DNA of 64,000 bases from CAZYJR01 sp964647905 (lineage in GTDB: Bacteria; Desulfobacterota; DSM-4660; Desulfatiglandales; HGW-15). The stretch is from the NCBI GenBank assembly GCA_964647905.1, contig CAZYJR010000003.1, positions 1-64,000 of the forward strand. Direction: 5' to 3'. The notes beneath the pieces are model-generated. The model searched no databases, was not told the origin of the DNA, and saw nothing but the letters and a program-made list of their open reading frames with translations. A program made the position numbers and the translations under genes. Shown here one piece after another: positions 8,084-17,601 of this stretch; position 1 is the first letter of the stretch; the number at the start of each line of letters is the position of its first letter.

Positions 8084-9058
8084 CTACTCCCCCGCCCCTG
8101 AAGGCCCTTCCCGTCTCTTGCCGAAGACCTTGTCCACCACGAATCCCATGACTCCCTCGGGCAGGAAAAAGATGAGCAGGATCAGGATAACGCCGAGTAT
8201 GAGGGTCCAGTACTCCGTGTAAGTGCCCACAAAGGTCCTCAAGGCGACGATGATGGCGGCCCCCAGCATGGGGCCGGCGAATGTGAACCACCCCCCGAGC
8301 AGGCACATAATGAAGACCTCCAGGGAGAGCACCCAGAACAGGAGGTCCGGGAATACGGAACCCTCCACCACCACGAAGAGCACCCCGGCGATGCCTGCGA
8401 AAAACGTGGCCAATACGATCCCCAAGAGCTGGTGCCGCCTGACGTTTATACCCACGGCCTCGCACCGCTCGGGATTGTCCCTTATGGCCTGCAGGGTCTT
8501 GCCGAAGGGAGAGCGGTAGATCATGAACATGACCGCCACGCACACCCCGAGCATGATCAGTATGAAATAGTAGCTCCTGCTGATCGACCCTATGGCCGCC
8601 GGGACCGGGATGCCGTGAATGCCGTCGTCTCCCCCGGTCAGGCTGTACCACCTGAAGGCTATGGCCCACAGGAGAGAGCCAAGGGATATCTGGAGCATCC
8701 CGAAGTAGAGTTTGTTGAGCCGCACGCAGAACCACCCTATGAGGAGGCCTGCTGCTGCGGCGGCCAGGGGGGCGGCTGCAAAACCCACCCATACCGGGAG
8801 TGAAGTCTTGGTAAGGATAAGGGCGAAGGTATAGGCCCCCACCCCGTAGAAGGCGGCATGGTGGAACTGATACAGCCCCCCGTGCCCCACCACCATGTTG
8901 AGGCTCATGGCCAGGAGGGCCGTTACGAAAATTACGCCTATTATATAGACATAGAACCTGGGGAGCACGGAAGGGGCCAGGATCAGGGCGATAAAGACGA
9001 CCGCATAAGGCCACAAAGACTTTCGGTTGAACAATCCTACAGGCAGCAAATCCCGCAT
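8084..9058 (-). CDS. livM: branched-chain amino acid-type ABC transporter permease LivM
   Basis: Inner-membrane permease (324 aa), mostly hydrophobic, with about nine to ten predicted membrane segments. It contains the LivM-type patterns MSLNMVVGHGGLYQFHHAAF near residue 50 and GKTLQAIRDNPERCEAVGIN, the cytoplasmic coupling loop that contacts the ATPases. ATG 9058 has AGAGGA directly upstream. It pairs with LivH to form the channel. Confidence 0.93.
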   Translation of the reverse strand: MRDLLPVGLFNRKSLWPYAVVFIALILAPSVLPRFYVYIIGVIFVTALLAMSLNMVVGHGGLYQFHHAAFYGVGAYTFALILTKTSLPVWVGFAAAPLAAAAAGLLIGWFCVRLNKLYFGMLQISLGSLLWAIAFRWYSLTGGDDGIHGIPVPAAIGSISRSYYFILIMLGVCVAVMFMIYRSPFGKTLQAIRDNPERCEAVGINVRRHQLLGIVLATFFAGIAGVLFVVVEGSVFPDLLFWVLSLEVFIMCLLGGWFTFAGPMLGAAIIVALRTFVGTYTEYWTLILGVILILLIFFLPEGVMGFVVDKVFGKRREGPSGAGE

Positions 9059-9077
9059 TCCTCTTTCGGGTCTTGTT

Positions 9078-9974
9078 CTACCACACGGACTTGAGCATGC
9101 CCGTGGGCTTCCAGATAAGGACTATCACCACCGCCAGATAAGGAAAGACAATGGCGAATTGCGGCCAAAAGAGCACCCCCAGGGACTGGGTGACGCCGAA
9201 TATCAGTGATCCCAGCAGTGCCCCCCACATATTGCCCAGCCCCCCGATGGTCACGATGAGGAAGGCCTCTATAATGATGTCGTGGTCCATGCCCAGGGTG
9301 ATGCTGATGGTGGGCGCCACCAAGGCCCCGCCCAGCCCGGCCAGGAAACATCCCAAAACGAAGGCGAAGGCGAATACCCAGCTCACATTGATCCCTATGG
9401 CGTCCACCATGTCCCGGTCAACAGCGGCCGCACGGGCGATCTTGCCGATCTTGGTCCGGTTGGTGAAGAGCCAGAGAGCAACAGCTACCACCGGGCCCAC
9501 CAGCAGCAGGAACAGGTTGTAGCGCGGAAAGGACGAGCCCATGATTTCGACCGAGCCCTCGAGCAGAGGCGGCGCATTAATTGAGCGGTACTCTGCCCCC
9601 CATACCATCTTCACCAGGTCGCCCAGAATCAGCATCAAGGCGAAAGTGAAGAGGAGCAGCATCAGGTGCTCCCTCTGGTATAGGTGACAGAACAGGGCCC
9701 GCTCCGCGGCAAGGCCCACAAGGGCCACAATGAACGGGGAAATCACCAGTGCAAGCCAGAAACCGGTGGGACTGGCACCGAGGAACTGGGCCAGGCTGAA
9801 GGCGCAGAACGCGCCGATCATGTAAAGGGACCCGTGCGCCACATTGGGCACCCTGAGCACCCCCAGGATGAAACTCAGGCCCGAGGACACGATAAACAGG
9901 ATCATGGCCCTGCTGAGCCCCACCAGGAGGTGGACGCCCAATGCCGAGGAGGTTACCGTCTGTCCGATGTCCAT
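9078..9974 (-). CDS. livH: branched-chain amino acid-type ABC transporter permease LivH
   Basis: Inner-membrane permease of about 298 aa with roughly eight hydrophobic segments; typical LivH blocks include FILGVLRVPNVAHGSLYMIG and GLGNMWGALLGSLIFG. I chose ATG 9974 (MDIGQTV) because GGAG lies about 6 nt upstream; a TTG at 9992 is the alternative. It is separated from livK by 70 bp holding a strong stem-loop, so expression relative to the binding protein may be reduced at this point. Confidence 0.93.
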   Translation of the reverse strand: MDIGQTVTSSALGVHLLVGLSRAMILFIVSSGLSFILGVLRVPNVAHGSLYMIGAFCAFSLAQFLGASPTGFWLALVISPFIVALVGLAAERALFCHLYQREHLMLLLFTFALMLILGDLVKMVWGAEYRSINAPPLLEGSVEIMGSSFPRYNLFLLLVGPVVAVALWLFTNRTKIGKIARAAAVDRDMVDAIGINVSWVFAFAFVLGCFLAGLGGALVAPTISITLGMDHDIIIEAFLIVTIGGLGNMWGALLGSLIFGVTQSLGVLFWPQFAIVFPYLAVVIVLIWKPTGMLKSVW

Positions 9975-9999
9975 TGGTTCTCCGGGTCTCAAAGTGGCC

Positions 10000-10031
10000 G
10001 CCCGCCGGGGCCTCTCGGGGCCCCGGCGGGC
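10000..10031 (-). promoter_or_regulatory. strong intercistronic stem-loop between livK and livH
   Basis: Positions 10000-10012 and 10019-10031 are perfect 13-bp complementary arms (GCCCGCCGGGGCC and its complement) around a 6-nt loop. Leftward there is no T tract after it, so it is more likely an mRNA-stabilising or attenuating element that favours binding-protein expression than a full terminator. Confidence 0.7.
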
Positions 10032-10044
10032 CTTTAAAGACGAG

Positions 10045-11301
10045 TTACTCGGCGGCGCGAGCCTTCTGGATATCCTCGCACGAGGGCAGGACCTCGCTCC
10101 CTGTGAGAGTCTGGATGTCCGTGCTGATGGCGCAGTCGTACTCCTGGCTGATCTTGGTCACCCCGAGGTACATGGGGAGAGCGGCCTGGTGATCGCAGCC
10201 ACGCATCTCTATCCCGCCCACCGGGGTCTGTATCTTCAGGCCCTCCATGGCGTCCACGAACTTCTCGGTATCAGTGCTCCCGGCCTTGCGATAGGCTTCG
10301 GCAATGAACTTGGCCGTGATGTATCCGTGAAACGCCGGGAATCCCGGGGGGTCCCCGTACTTCGCCTTGAAGGCCTCCACGAATTCCCTGTGCTCCGGGG
10401 TGTCCGGGTAGTAGAAGTGGTAGTCCATGGTGCCCATGACCCCTTCGGGCGCCTCGGTGCCCAGCGGCTTCAACACCGCATGGTCGGTCCCGGTGTGAAC
10501 CCATATGGGGACCTTCTGGGCCATGCCCGTGGCCTTGATTGCCTTCATCAGGTTGGTCATGCTGCGCCCGCCCGTGCAGAAGATAACCGCGTCAGGTTTG
10601 GCGGACATGATGGAGGTGATATAAGGGGCGAGGTCGGGCTCACCCGGTTTCCACCAGGACTTCCCTATCAGCTCCACCTCGGGCTTGCTCTCCTTGAGGT
10701 TTCGCCAGGCCGCATCAGCCAGGGCATGACCGTACTCATAGTCGTCGCCGGCTATCCAGTACTTGGTGTAAGGCTCCCTGGAGAGGGCCACGCCTCCTGC
10801 CTTACCGGCCATGGCTGTGTTCTCGCTTGTCTGGAAGACATATCTGTGGCCTTTTTCCCCGGTGATCCGCTCGCTCTTGGCGATCCACACGAAAAAGGGA
10901 ATGCGCTCCGGCTTGGAGACCGAGGTGGAAACGGCCATAGCCGCTCCGGAGTTGATGGTCCCGACCAGCAGGTCCACCCCTTCCCTCATGACCAGCTCCT
11001 TGGCCATGTTGAGGGCTATATCCACCTTGAATTTGGTATCCCGGTTGGTCCACGTGATCTTTCCTCCCAGGACGCCCTCCTGGTTTATCTCCTCCAGAGC
11101 CATCTTGAATCCGTTCAGGGCGTCGTTTGCATAGACCGCCGGCGGACCGCTGTAGCAGTCTATGATTCCGACCTTGATGTCCTTGGCAGCTGCGTCCTTG
11201 ACCGGCGTTACCAGACAGAACAAGGCCACGACCACTGCCGGGATAACCAGCCCCCGCCTGAAAAGACCGCGTACTCTTGTCGTGCATCTTTGCTTGCTCA
11301 T
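10045..11301 (-). CDS. livK: periplasmic substrate-binding protein of the liv-type transporter
   Basis: Type 1 periplasmic binding protein (418 aa) that captures the substrate and delivers it to LivHM. ATG 11301 has GGAGGT a few bases upstream; the first 40 residues form a signal peptide (Arg-rich start, hydrophobic core, AAAKD cleavage region). The mature start KVGIIDCYSGPPAVYANDALNGF matches the LivJ/LivK family in style only in part; it is closer to amide/aromatic-type receptors such as the ABC substrate-binding group Peripla_BP_6. It is the first gene of the operon. Ligand unknown. Confidence 0.9.
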   Translation of the reverse strand: MSKQRCTTRVRGLFRRGLVIPAVVVALFCLVTPVKDAAAKDIKVGIIDCYSGPPAVYANDALNGFKMALEEINQEGVLGGKITWTNRDTKFKVDIALNMAKELVMREGVDLLVGTINSGAAMAVSTSVSKPERIPFFVWIAKSERITGEKGHRYVFQTSENTAMAGKAGGVALSREPYTKYWIAGDDYEYGHALADAAWRNLKESKPEVELIGKSWWKPGEPDLAPYITSIMSAKPDAVIFCTGGRSMTNLMKAIKATGMAQKVPIWVHTGTDHAVLKPLGTEAPEGVMGTMDYHFYYPDTPEHREFVEAFKAKYGDPPGFPAFHGYITAKFIAEAYRKAGSTDTEKFVDAMEGLKIQTPVGGIEMRGCDHQAALPMYLGVTKISQEYDCAISTDIQTLTGSEVLPSCEDIQKARAAE

Positions 11302-11556
11302 GCTGAGACCTCCCTTAACAAAAAGGTGACGTTTGTTCAGTGCAGTCATGGACCCGGAACCTGCCCGGGCCATGATACAAGCGGTGTGATCAAGGATATG
11401 TCCACTCGAGACCGTCCGCGCCTCCGTAGTAGAAGGCGGGCAATAATGAACATAGGGAGTATAGGGCAACGACCCGGGTGTGTCAATCGGCTATATCCTT
11501 AACCAGGCGATCCAACGTGCTTGAAGCGGGCGACCGAAACAATGTATGCTGGTGTA

Positions 11557-12282
11557 ATGGATGTCACAGTATTCATCCCTTGCCTGGTGGACCAGTTCCG
11601 CCCCTCTGTAGCCTTTGCCGCAGTCAAACTCCTGGAAGGCCTGGGCTTCCGGGCATTGCCCGCCATGGGCGCGGCCTGTTGCGGTCAGCCCTGGTTCAAG
11701 GCCGGCTACTGGGAAGAGAGCCGCCGCTTGGCCAAAAGGAACATAGTCGCGCTGCGGCGCTCCCCGGCTGTGGTCGTCCCTTCCGGGTCCTGCACCCTGA
11801 TGATCAGGAAGCATTACCAGGAGCTCTTCCGCGAGGAGCCACAGTGGCTGGCCGGGGCGGCGGAGCTGGGATCCCGGGTTTATGAGTTGTCCGAGTTCCT
11901 GGTGAATATGGCCGGGCCGCAGGACCTGAGTGCTTACTTTCCGGCACGGGCGGCGTTCCACGACTCCTGCCAGACGCTGAGGGGACTTGGAATCCGCAAG
12001 GAGCCCAGAAGCCTCCTCCGACAAGTGCGGGGTCTGGTCCTGGTGGAGATGGAAAGGCCGGATAAGTGCTGCGGTTTCGGAGGAGTCTTCAGCGCGGTCT
12101 TCCCCGCAGTCTCCCGGCGTATGGGGTCTGACAAGCTGGCAGCGGCCCGGGCGGCCGGGGCCGAGGTGGTGACGAGCTGCGAGATAAGCTGCCTTCTCCA
12201 TATGGAGAGGCGGGCCCTGGAGCAGGACGCGCCCGTTCGCACCCTCCACCTGGCCGAGATCCTCGCAGCGGGAAACTCATAA
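11557..12282 (+). CDS. lutA: LutA/YkgE-like (Fe-S) oxidoreductase subunit
   Basis: The 241-aa protein has two CCG (cysteine-rich) domains: FIPCLVDQF with AACCGQPWFKAG, and HDSCQTLRGLG with CCGFGGVFS. This is the LutA pattern of the LutABC L-lactate oxidation complex. Start chosen at ATG 11557 because family members begin right before this FxxCLVD motif; ATG 11542 and TTG 11521 are in frame upstream. No strong ribosome binding site is seen. It lies 10 bp upstream of the lutB homologue and divergent from livK, which leaves 255 bp for both promoters. Confidence 0.85.
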   Translation: MDVTVFIPCLVDQFRPSVAFAAVKLLEGLGFRALPAMGAACCGQPWFKAGYWEESRRLAKRNIVALRRSPAVVVPSGSCTLMIRKHYQELFREEPQWLAGAAELGSRVYELSEFLVNMAGPQDLSAYFPARAAFHDSCQTLRGLGIRKEPRSLLRQVRGLVLVEMERPDKCCGFGGVFSAVFPAVSRRMGSDKLAAARAAGAEVVTSCEISCLLHMERRALEQDAPVRTLHLAEILAAGNS

Positions 12283-12292
12283 TCAGCCGCGG

Positions 12293-13702
12293 ATGAGCGA
12301 GGCCGAGGAGCGACCCATGGAGCAGAGATGCGCCGGAATAGTGGATATAGGGACCAAGGCCCTGGACGACCTCCACCTGCAGGAGGCCCTGGAGGCGATC
12401 GATCGCCGCCTGCGGTTGATGCGGGATCAGGCCTTCCGTGATCTCGAGGATGCGGAAGGGCTGAGGGAACGCGCCCGCCTGATAAGGGCGAAGGCGCTGG
12501 CCCGGCTGGACGAGCATTTGCTGCGCCTGGAAGAGAACATCACCCGCTCGGGAGGGACCGTCCACTGGGCCGAGACCGACTCCAGGGCCAGGGAGGTGGT
12601 CGAGGACCTGGCCGTATCCAGGGGCGTCAAGACCGTGGTCAAGGGAAAGTCCATGGTGACCGAGGAGATAGGCCTAAACGACGGCCTGGCCGCCCGGGGC
12701 GTGGAAGTCTTGGAGACCGACCTGGGGGAGTATATAATTCAGTTGGCGGGAGAGCCCCCTTCCCACTTGGTGGGGCCCGCCATACACAAGACCCGGGCCC
12801 GGATAGCCGAGCTCTTCCGCGACCGGCTGGGGGCGCCCCTCATGGACCGGCCCGAAGACCTCACCATGTTCGCCCGCACCTTGCTGAGGGAGCGCTTCCT
12901 TTCAGCGGATATGGGCATCACCGGAGGAAACTTCGCCGTGGCCGAGGACGGCACCCTCGTTCTCCTGGAAAACGAGGGGAATATCCGTCTGAGCACCACC
13001 CTCCCCCGGATCCACGTGGCGGTAATGGGAATCGAAAAGGTCGTCCCTGCGCTGAACGATCTGGATGTGCTCCTCCAGCTCCTCCCCCGCAGTGCGAGCG
13101 GCCAGAAGCTCTCCTCTTATGTCTCCTTCCTCACGGGGCCCGGGCTGGAGCACGAGCCTGACGGACCCGACGAGTTCCACCTGGTCCTGGTGGACAACGG
13201 CCGCACGGGGATCCTGGCCGACCCGGAGCTCCGCGAGACCCTGCACTGCGTCCGCTGCGGGGCCTGTTTGAACTCCTGCCCTGTCTATCTCAAGATCGGA
13301 GGGCATGCCTACGGCTGGGTGTACTCGGGACCAATAGGCGCGATTCTCACCCCTCAGCTCCTCTCGGACCCGCGGCCCGCATCGCTCCTCCCCTTTGCCA
13401 GCACCTTGTGCGGGGCCTGCGCCGAGGTCTGTCCGGTAAAGACCGACATACCCCGCATCTTGAACGTCTTGAGGAGGCGTTTCGCCCAAGACCCGACCTG
13501 GGGGCCCGCACCCTTGACCCGGCGGGGGGCGGCCCGTGCGGCTGCGGCGATCATGGGAAACTCCGCGCTGTACAGCGCGGCCACTAGCGCCTGGAGGCTC
13601 ATCCCGGCGGTGTCCTCCAGGGGCGTGGGGCCGTTTCCGCCTGCGGCGAGGAGGACCTTCCGCTCGCAATGGAGGGGCGGGCGGCACGGGCGCAAGGAGT
13701 AG
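12293..13702 (+). CDS. lutB: LutB/YkgF-like iron-sulfur protein
   Basis: The 469-aa protein has an N-terminal LUD domain (around TVVKGKSMVTEEIGLN and GGNFAVAEDGTLVLLENEGN in part) followed by a ferredoxin-like region with two 4Fe-4S motifs, CVRCGACLNSCP and LCGACAEVCP, the latter followed by VKTDIPRIL. This is the standard LutB order. ATG 12293 fits the reading frame; an ATG at 12317 with GAGGAG before it is an equally good start. It probably acts with the neighbouring LutA- and LutC-like proteins in oxidation of lactate or a related 2-hydroxy acid; the substrate is not provable here. Confidence 0.88.
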   Translation: MSEAEERPMEQRCAGIVDIGTKALDDLHLQEALEAIDRRLRLMRDQAFRDLEDAEGLRERARLIRAKALARLDEHLLRLEENITRSGGTVHWAETDSRAREVVEDLAVSRGVKTVVKGKSMVTEEIGLNDGLAARGVEVLETDLGEYIIQLAGEPPSHLVGPAIHKTRARIAELFRDRLGAPLMDRPEDLTMFARTLLRERFLSADMGITGGNFAVAEDGTLVLLENEGNIRLSTTLPRIHVAVMGIEKVVPALNDLDVLLQLLPRSASGQKLSSYVSFLTGPGLEHEPDGPDEFHLVLVDNGRTGILADPELRETLHCVRCGACLNSCPVYLKIGGHAYGWVYSGPIGAILTPQLLSDPRPASLLPFASTLCGACAEVCPVKTDIPRILNVLRRRFAQDPTWGPAPLTRRGAARAAAAIMGNSALYSAATSAWRLIPAVSSRGVGPFPPAARRTFRSQWRGGRHGRKE

Positions 13703-13706
13703 AGAC

Positions 13707-14405
13707 ATGACCGACTGTGAGGCCATCCTCCGGAGAATCCGATCCGCCGGGGCCTCGACTTGCCCGGAGTCCGATCCCGGCCCTGGAAAAGCGCCCTTGG
13801 AGGACCGAGGCGAAGACCGCGCGGAGCTGTTCACCCGGGAGTGCATTCAGCTCGGCGCGGGTGTGCACCAAGCCCGTGATGCGGAGGCAGCCCGGCGGGT
13901 CTTGGGCTCCCTGCTAGAACAAGAAGGCGCGGACTCTGTCATAGCCTGGGAACACGAGCTTCTCCGCGAGCTGGGGCTCCGGGGCTTCCTGGCCGACAAG
14001 GGCATAGCGGATTTGACTCCCAGCGCCCTTGAGGGCCCGGACCGAGTCCCCCGCGATGAGCTCAAGGCCCGCGCCGCCCGGGCACAAGCCGGCATCACGG
14101 CGGCTGATTGGGCCTTGGCCGATACAGGCACCCTGGTGCTCATGTCACTCCCCGGTCAGTACCGCTCTGTATCACTGCTGCCGCCGGTCCACGTCGCCGT
14201 GGTGGACTCATCCCGGATCATCCCCTCTCCGGCCCGCCTCCTGAGAGAGCTCTCGGCGTGGAAAGGAGGCCCCGGCGAGCGCCGGCCCGCCGTCACCCTG
14301 GTCACCGGCACCAGCAAGACCGCGGACATCGAGCTCAACCTGGTCCGAGGGGTCCACGGCCCGGGCACCCTCCACATAATACTGCTCCTGAGAGACCATA
14401 CCTAG
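13707..14405 (+). CDS. lutC: LutC/YkgG-like LUD-domain protein
   Basis: The 232-aa protein carries a LUD domain with the family patterns ADWALADTGTLVL and LPPVHVAVVDSSRIIPS, ending in VTGTSKTADIELNLVRGVHGP in pieces typical of LutC. ATG 13707 has AAGGAG at 13694-13699, and the longer upstream frame overlaps lutB and is rejected. It is the third gene of the lut-like operon, 4 bp after lutB, and converges with guaA across 140 bp of lower-GC sequence in which I see no clear terminator. Confidence 0.87.
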   Translation: MTDCEAILRRIRSAGASTCPESDPGPGKAPLEDRGEDRAELFTRECIQLGAGVHQARDAEAARRVLGSLLEQEGADSVIAWEHELLRELGLRGFLADKGIADLTPSALEGPDRVPRDELKARAARAQAGITAADWALADTGTLVLMSLPGQYRSVSLLPPVHVAVVDSSRIIPSPARLLRELSAWKGGPGERRPAVTLVTGTSKTADIELNLVRGVHGPGTLHIILLLRDHT

Positions 14406-14545
14406 TTTCCCTCCAGAAATGGCCCTTTCTCCCAATCTCGGCGTTGATCTGCGGGGTTGATCGTGCGATGAAACCATACTGGTATCAACATAAGCTATAC
14501 ATCCTATCAATCGATTCAATAACAATGTGTCAGCGTGGCCCGACC

Positions 14546-16102
14546 CTATTCCCATTCGATGGTGCTGGGGGGTTTGGAAGAGATGTCGTAGACTACGCGG
14601 TTGACCCCGCGGACGCTGTTGATGATGCGGTTGGAGATGCGGGCGAGGACCTCGTACGGGATGCGGGTCCAGTCAGCGGTCATGGCGTCCATGCTGTCCA
14701 CGGACCGGACCGCGATTACGTGCTCGTAGGTGCGCTCGTCCCCCATGACGCCCACGGTCTGGATGGGGAGCAGGACCGCAAAGGACTGCCAGACCTTTTC
14801 GTAGAGTCCGGCCTTGCGGATTTCCTCCCGGACTATGCGGTCGGCGTGGCGGAGGATCTCCAGCCGCTCAGGGGTGACCTCGCCCAGCACCCTGACCGCC
14901 AGGCCGGGCCCTGGGAAGGGGTGCCTCATGACCATCTCCCTGGGGATCCCGAGCTCCACCCCCACCTGCCGCACCTCGTCCTTGAAGAGCTCCCTCAGGG
15001 GCTCTATCAGCTCGAGATTCATGATATCCGGGAGCCCGCCCACGTTGTGGTGGGTCTTGATGGTGGCAGACGGCCCCTTGAACGAGACGCTCTCTATCAC
15101 GTCCGGGTAGAGCGTCCCTTGGGCCAGGTACTTGACATCGCCGAGCTCCCGGGCCTTGGCCTCGAATACCTCTATGAACTCGCGGCCTATGATCCTCCGC
15201 TTCTCCTCGGGGTCGGTCACCCCCCGGAGCCGCCCCAGGAAGCGCTCGGATGCGTCCACGTAGTGAAAGTCGGTGTGGTAGTGCTCCTGGAAAAGCTCGG
15301 AGACCTCCAGGCCCTCACCGCTCCTCAGGAGCCCGTTGTCGACGAATATGCACGAGAGATTCCCGCCGATGGCCTGGTGTAGGAGGACCGCTGTGACCGT
15401 GGAGTCCACGCCTCCTGAAAGACCGCAGATCACCCTCCCCTCCCCCACCCGGTCCCTTACCGCCCGGACGGTGTTCCGGACGAACGAGGCCATGGTCCAG
15501 GAGGGCTCGCACTTGCACACCCGGAAGAGGAAGTTTTTCAGGATGCGGGTCCCGTTGGGGGTGTGGGCCACCTCGGGGTGAAACTGGACCCCGAAAAACC
15601 CCTTGTCCCTGCGGGCCATGGCCGCCACAGGGCTGTTGCCGCTGCTGGCTATCGCCACGAATCCCTCGGGCATCACCTCTATGCGGTCCCCGTGGCTCAT
15701 CCAGACCATCTCGGTCCCTCCACGCTCAAACCCGTGGAAGAGGTCCGAGTCGTCCTCCACCGTGATCGAGGCGCTCCCGTACTCCCGGTCCACGGCGCCC
15801 CCCACCCTGCCCCCGAGCACGTATGTCAGGTACTGCATACCATAGCAGATGCCCAGGACCGGGACTCCCAGCTCCAGGATGCCTTGATCCGCGACCGGGG
15901 CGCCCGGGTCGTAGATGCTGGCCGGGCCGCCCGAGAGGATGATCCCGTCAGGGGCGAAGTCCCTGACCTCCCGGATGGGCATGCTGAACGGGTGGATCTC
16001 GCAATAGACCTGGGCCTCGCGCACCCGGCGCGCGATCAACTGGGTGTACTGGGACCCGAAGTCCAGGATCAGTATTCTATGTTCGTATAGGTCGCTCGAC
16101 AT
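14546..16102 (-). CDS. guaA: GMP synthase (glutamine-hydrolysing)
   Basis: Cytosolic enzyme that aminates XMP to GMP. The 518-aa protein has the class I glutamine amidotransferase domain (nucleophile in LGICYGMQ near residue 80; His/Glu in QFHPEVAHT) and the ATP pyrophosphatase domain with the P-loop GLSGGVDST, then the dimerisation domain ending RVVYDISSKPPSTIEWE. It follows guaB by 31 bp on the same strand, so both steps from IMP to GMP are encoded together. Confidence 0.97.
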   Translation of the reverse strand: MSSDLYEHRILILDFGSQYTQLIARRVREAQVYCEIHPFSMPIREVRDFAPDGIILSGGPASIYDPGAPVADQGILELGVPVLGICYGMQYLTYVLGGRVGGAVDREYGSASITVEDDSDLFHGFERGGTEMVWMSHGDRIEVMPEGFVAIASSGNSPVAAMARRDKGFFGVQFHPEVAHTPNGTRILKNFLFRVCKCEPSWTMASFVRNTVRAVRDRVGEGRVICGLSGGVDSTVTAVLLHQAIGGNLSCIFVDNGLLRSGEGLEVSELFQEHYHTDFHYVDASERFLGRLRGVTDPEEKRRIIGREFIEVFEAKARELGDVKYLAQGTLYPDVIESVSFKGPSATIKTHHNVGGLPDIMNLELIEPLRELFKDEVRQVGVELGIPREMVMRHPFPGPGLAVRVLGEVTPERLEILRHADRIVREEIRKAGLYEKVWQSFAVLLPIQTVGVMGDERTYEHVIAVRSVDSMDAMTADWTRIPYEVLARISNRIINSVRGVNRVVYDISSKPPSTIEWE

Positions 16103-16133
16103 GATATTTCAGGATTCCTTTCAGATGCGCCGC

Positions 16134-17585
16134 TCACTCTATTCGGTAGTTGGGGGCCTCCTTGACTATAATCACGTCATGGACATGGCCTTCCTTCAGG
16201 CCGGCCAGCGTGACCCTCACGAAGCGGGGCTTCTCCCTCAGCTCGGCCAGGTCGCGGCAGCCCAGGTAGCCCATCCCGGCTCTCAGGCCGCCCACCAACT
16301 GGTAGATGGTATCCGTGAGAGACCCTCTGTAGGGCACCCGGCCCACTATGCCCTCGGGCACCAGCTTCTTTTCCGTTTCCACGTCGCCCTGGAAGTATCG
16401 GTCCCTGCTTCCTTCCTTCATGGCCTCGATCGAGCCCATCCCCCGGTAGACCTTGTAAGTGCGGCCCTGGTAAAGGATGGTCTCGCCCGGGCTCTCCTCG
16501 GTGCCGGCGAATAGGCTCCCGATCATCACCGAGTCCGCCCCGGCCGCGACCGCCTTGGTGATCTCCCCGGAGAACTTGATCCCGCCGTCCGCTATGATGG
16601 GGATGTCATGCTTGCGGGCCTCCTCTGAACATTCCATGACCGCGCTCAACTGTGGCACACCCACCCCCGCCACCACCCTGGTGGTGCAGATGGAGCCCGG
16701 TCCCACTCCCACCTTGACCGCGTCCGCCCCAGCCCGAATCAGGGCCTTGGTGCCCTCCGCCGTTGCCACGTTGCCGGCCACGAGCTCCAGCGCGGGGTAG
16801 CGCTCCTTGAGCTCCCTCACGGTGCGGAGCACGCCCCCGGAGTGGCCGTGGGCCGTATCCACCACGATCACGTCCACGTTGGCCGCCACCAGCCTCTCCA
16901 CGCGCTCGAAGGCCTCGGGCTCCACGCCCACGGCCGCCCCCACCCGGAGTCTCCCCAGGGAATCCTTGCAGGAGTCCGGGTACTTGCGGATCTTCTCTAT
17001 GTCCTTGATGGTGATTAGACCGACCAGCTTGCCCTCCTCGTCCACCACCAGGAGCTTCTCGATCCTGCGCTCGTGGAGTATGGCCTTTGACTCCTCCAGG
17101 GTGATCCCCACCGGCGCTGTAGCCAGGTTGTCCTTGGTCATCACCGATTCCACAGTGTGGTCCAGGTTGGTCTCGAACCTCAGGTCGCGGTTGGTGATTA
17201 TGCCGAGAAGATTCCCCTCTTTCACCACGGGCACGCCCGAGATGCGGTACTTGCTCATTATGTCCAGGACCTCGGATATCTTGCGCTCAGGCTCTATGGT
17301 AATGGGGTCCACGATCATCCCGCTCTCGGACTTCTTTACCTTTTCCACCTCCAGGGCCTGGCGCTCCATGCTCATGTTCTTGTGGATGAAGCCCAGGCCG
17401 CCCTGCCTGGCAATGGTGATGGCCGTATCAGACTCGGTGACCGTGTCCATGGCAGCGCTCACTACGGGGATGTTGAGCATCACATTGCGGGTGAGCCTGG
17501 TCTTTACATCCGTCTCTCCCGGGAGCACCTCGGAGTAGTCCGGTACCAGCACGAGGTCGTCAAAGGTAAAGCCCTCTCTTATCAT
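16134..17585 (-). CDS. guaB: IMP dehydrogenase
   Basis: NAD-dependent enzyme that converts IMP to XMP, the committed step to GMP. The 483-aa protein has a catalytic barrel with two CBS domains inserted (about residues 95-215), and the active-site loop GVGPGSICTTRVVAG with its cysteine. Start: ATG 17585 (MIREGFTF) has AAGGGAG a few nt upstream, which I prefer over ATG 17600. It lies between ppx/gppA (16 bp upstream) and guaA. Confidence 0.96.
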   Translation of the reverse strand: MIREGFTFDDLVLVPDYSEVLPGETDVKTRLTRNVMLNIPVVSAAMDTVTESDTAITIARQGGLGFIHKNMSMERQALEVEKVKKSESGMIVDPITIEPERKISEVLDIMSKYRISGVPVVKEGNLLGIITNRDLRFETNLDHTVESVMTKDNLATAPVGITLEESKAILHERRIEKLLVVDEEGKLVGLITIKDIEKIRKYPDSCKDSLGRLRVGAAVGVEPEAFERVERLVAANVDVIVVDTAHGHSGGVLRTVRELKERYPALELVAGNVATAEGTKALIRAGADAVKVGVGPGSICTTRVVAGVGVPQLSAVMECSEEARKHDIPIIADGGIKFSGEITKAVAAGADSVMIGSLFAGTEESPGETILYQGRTYKVYRGMGSIEAMKEGSRDRYFQGDVETEKKLVPEGIVGRVPYRGSLTDTIYQLVGGLRAGMGYLGCRDLAELREKPRFVRVTLAGLKEGHVHDVIIVKEAPNYRIE

Positions 17586-17601
17586 GTCTCCCTTTCTCAT
17601 C

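Noticed and set aside
9844..11502. 552-aa plus-strand frame opposite livK and livH
   Set aside because: Shadow of livK, which has a signal peptide, a strong ribosome site and operon context; the frame shows no protein motifs.
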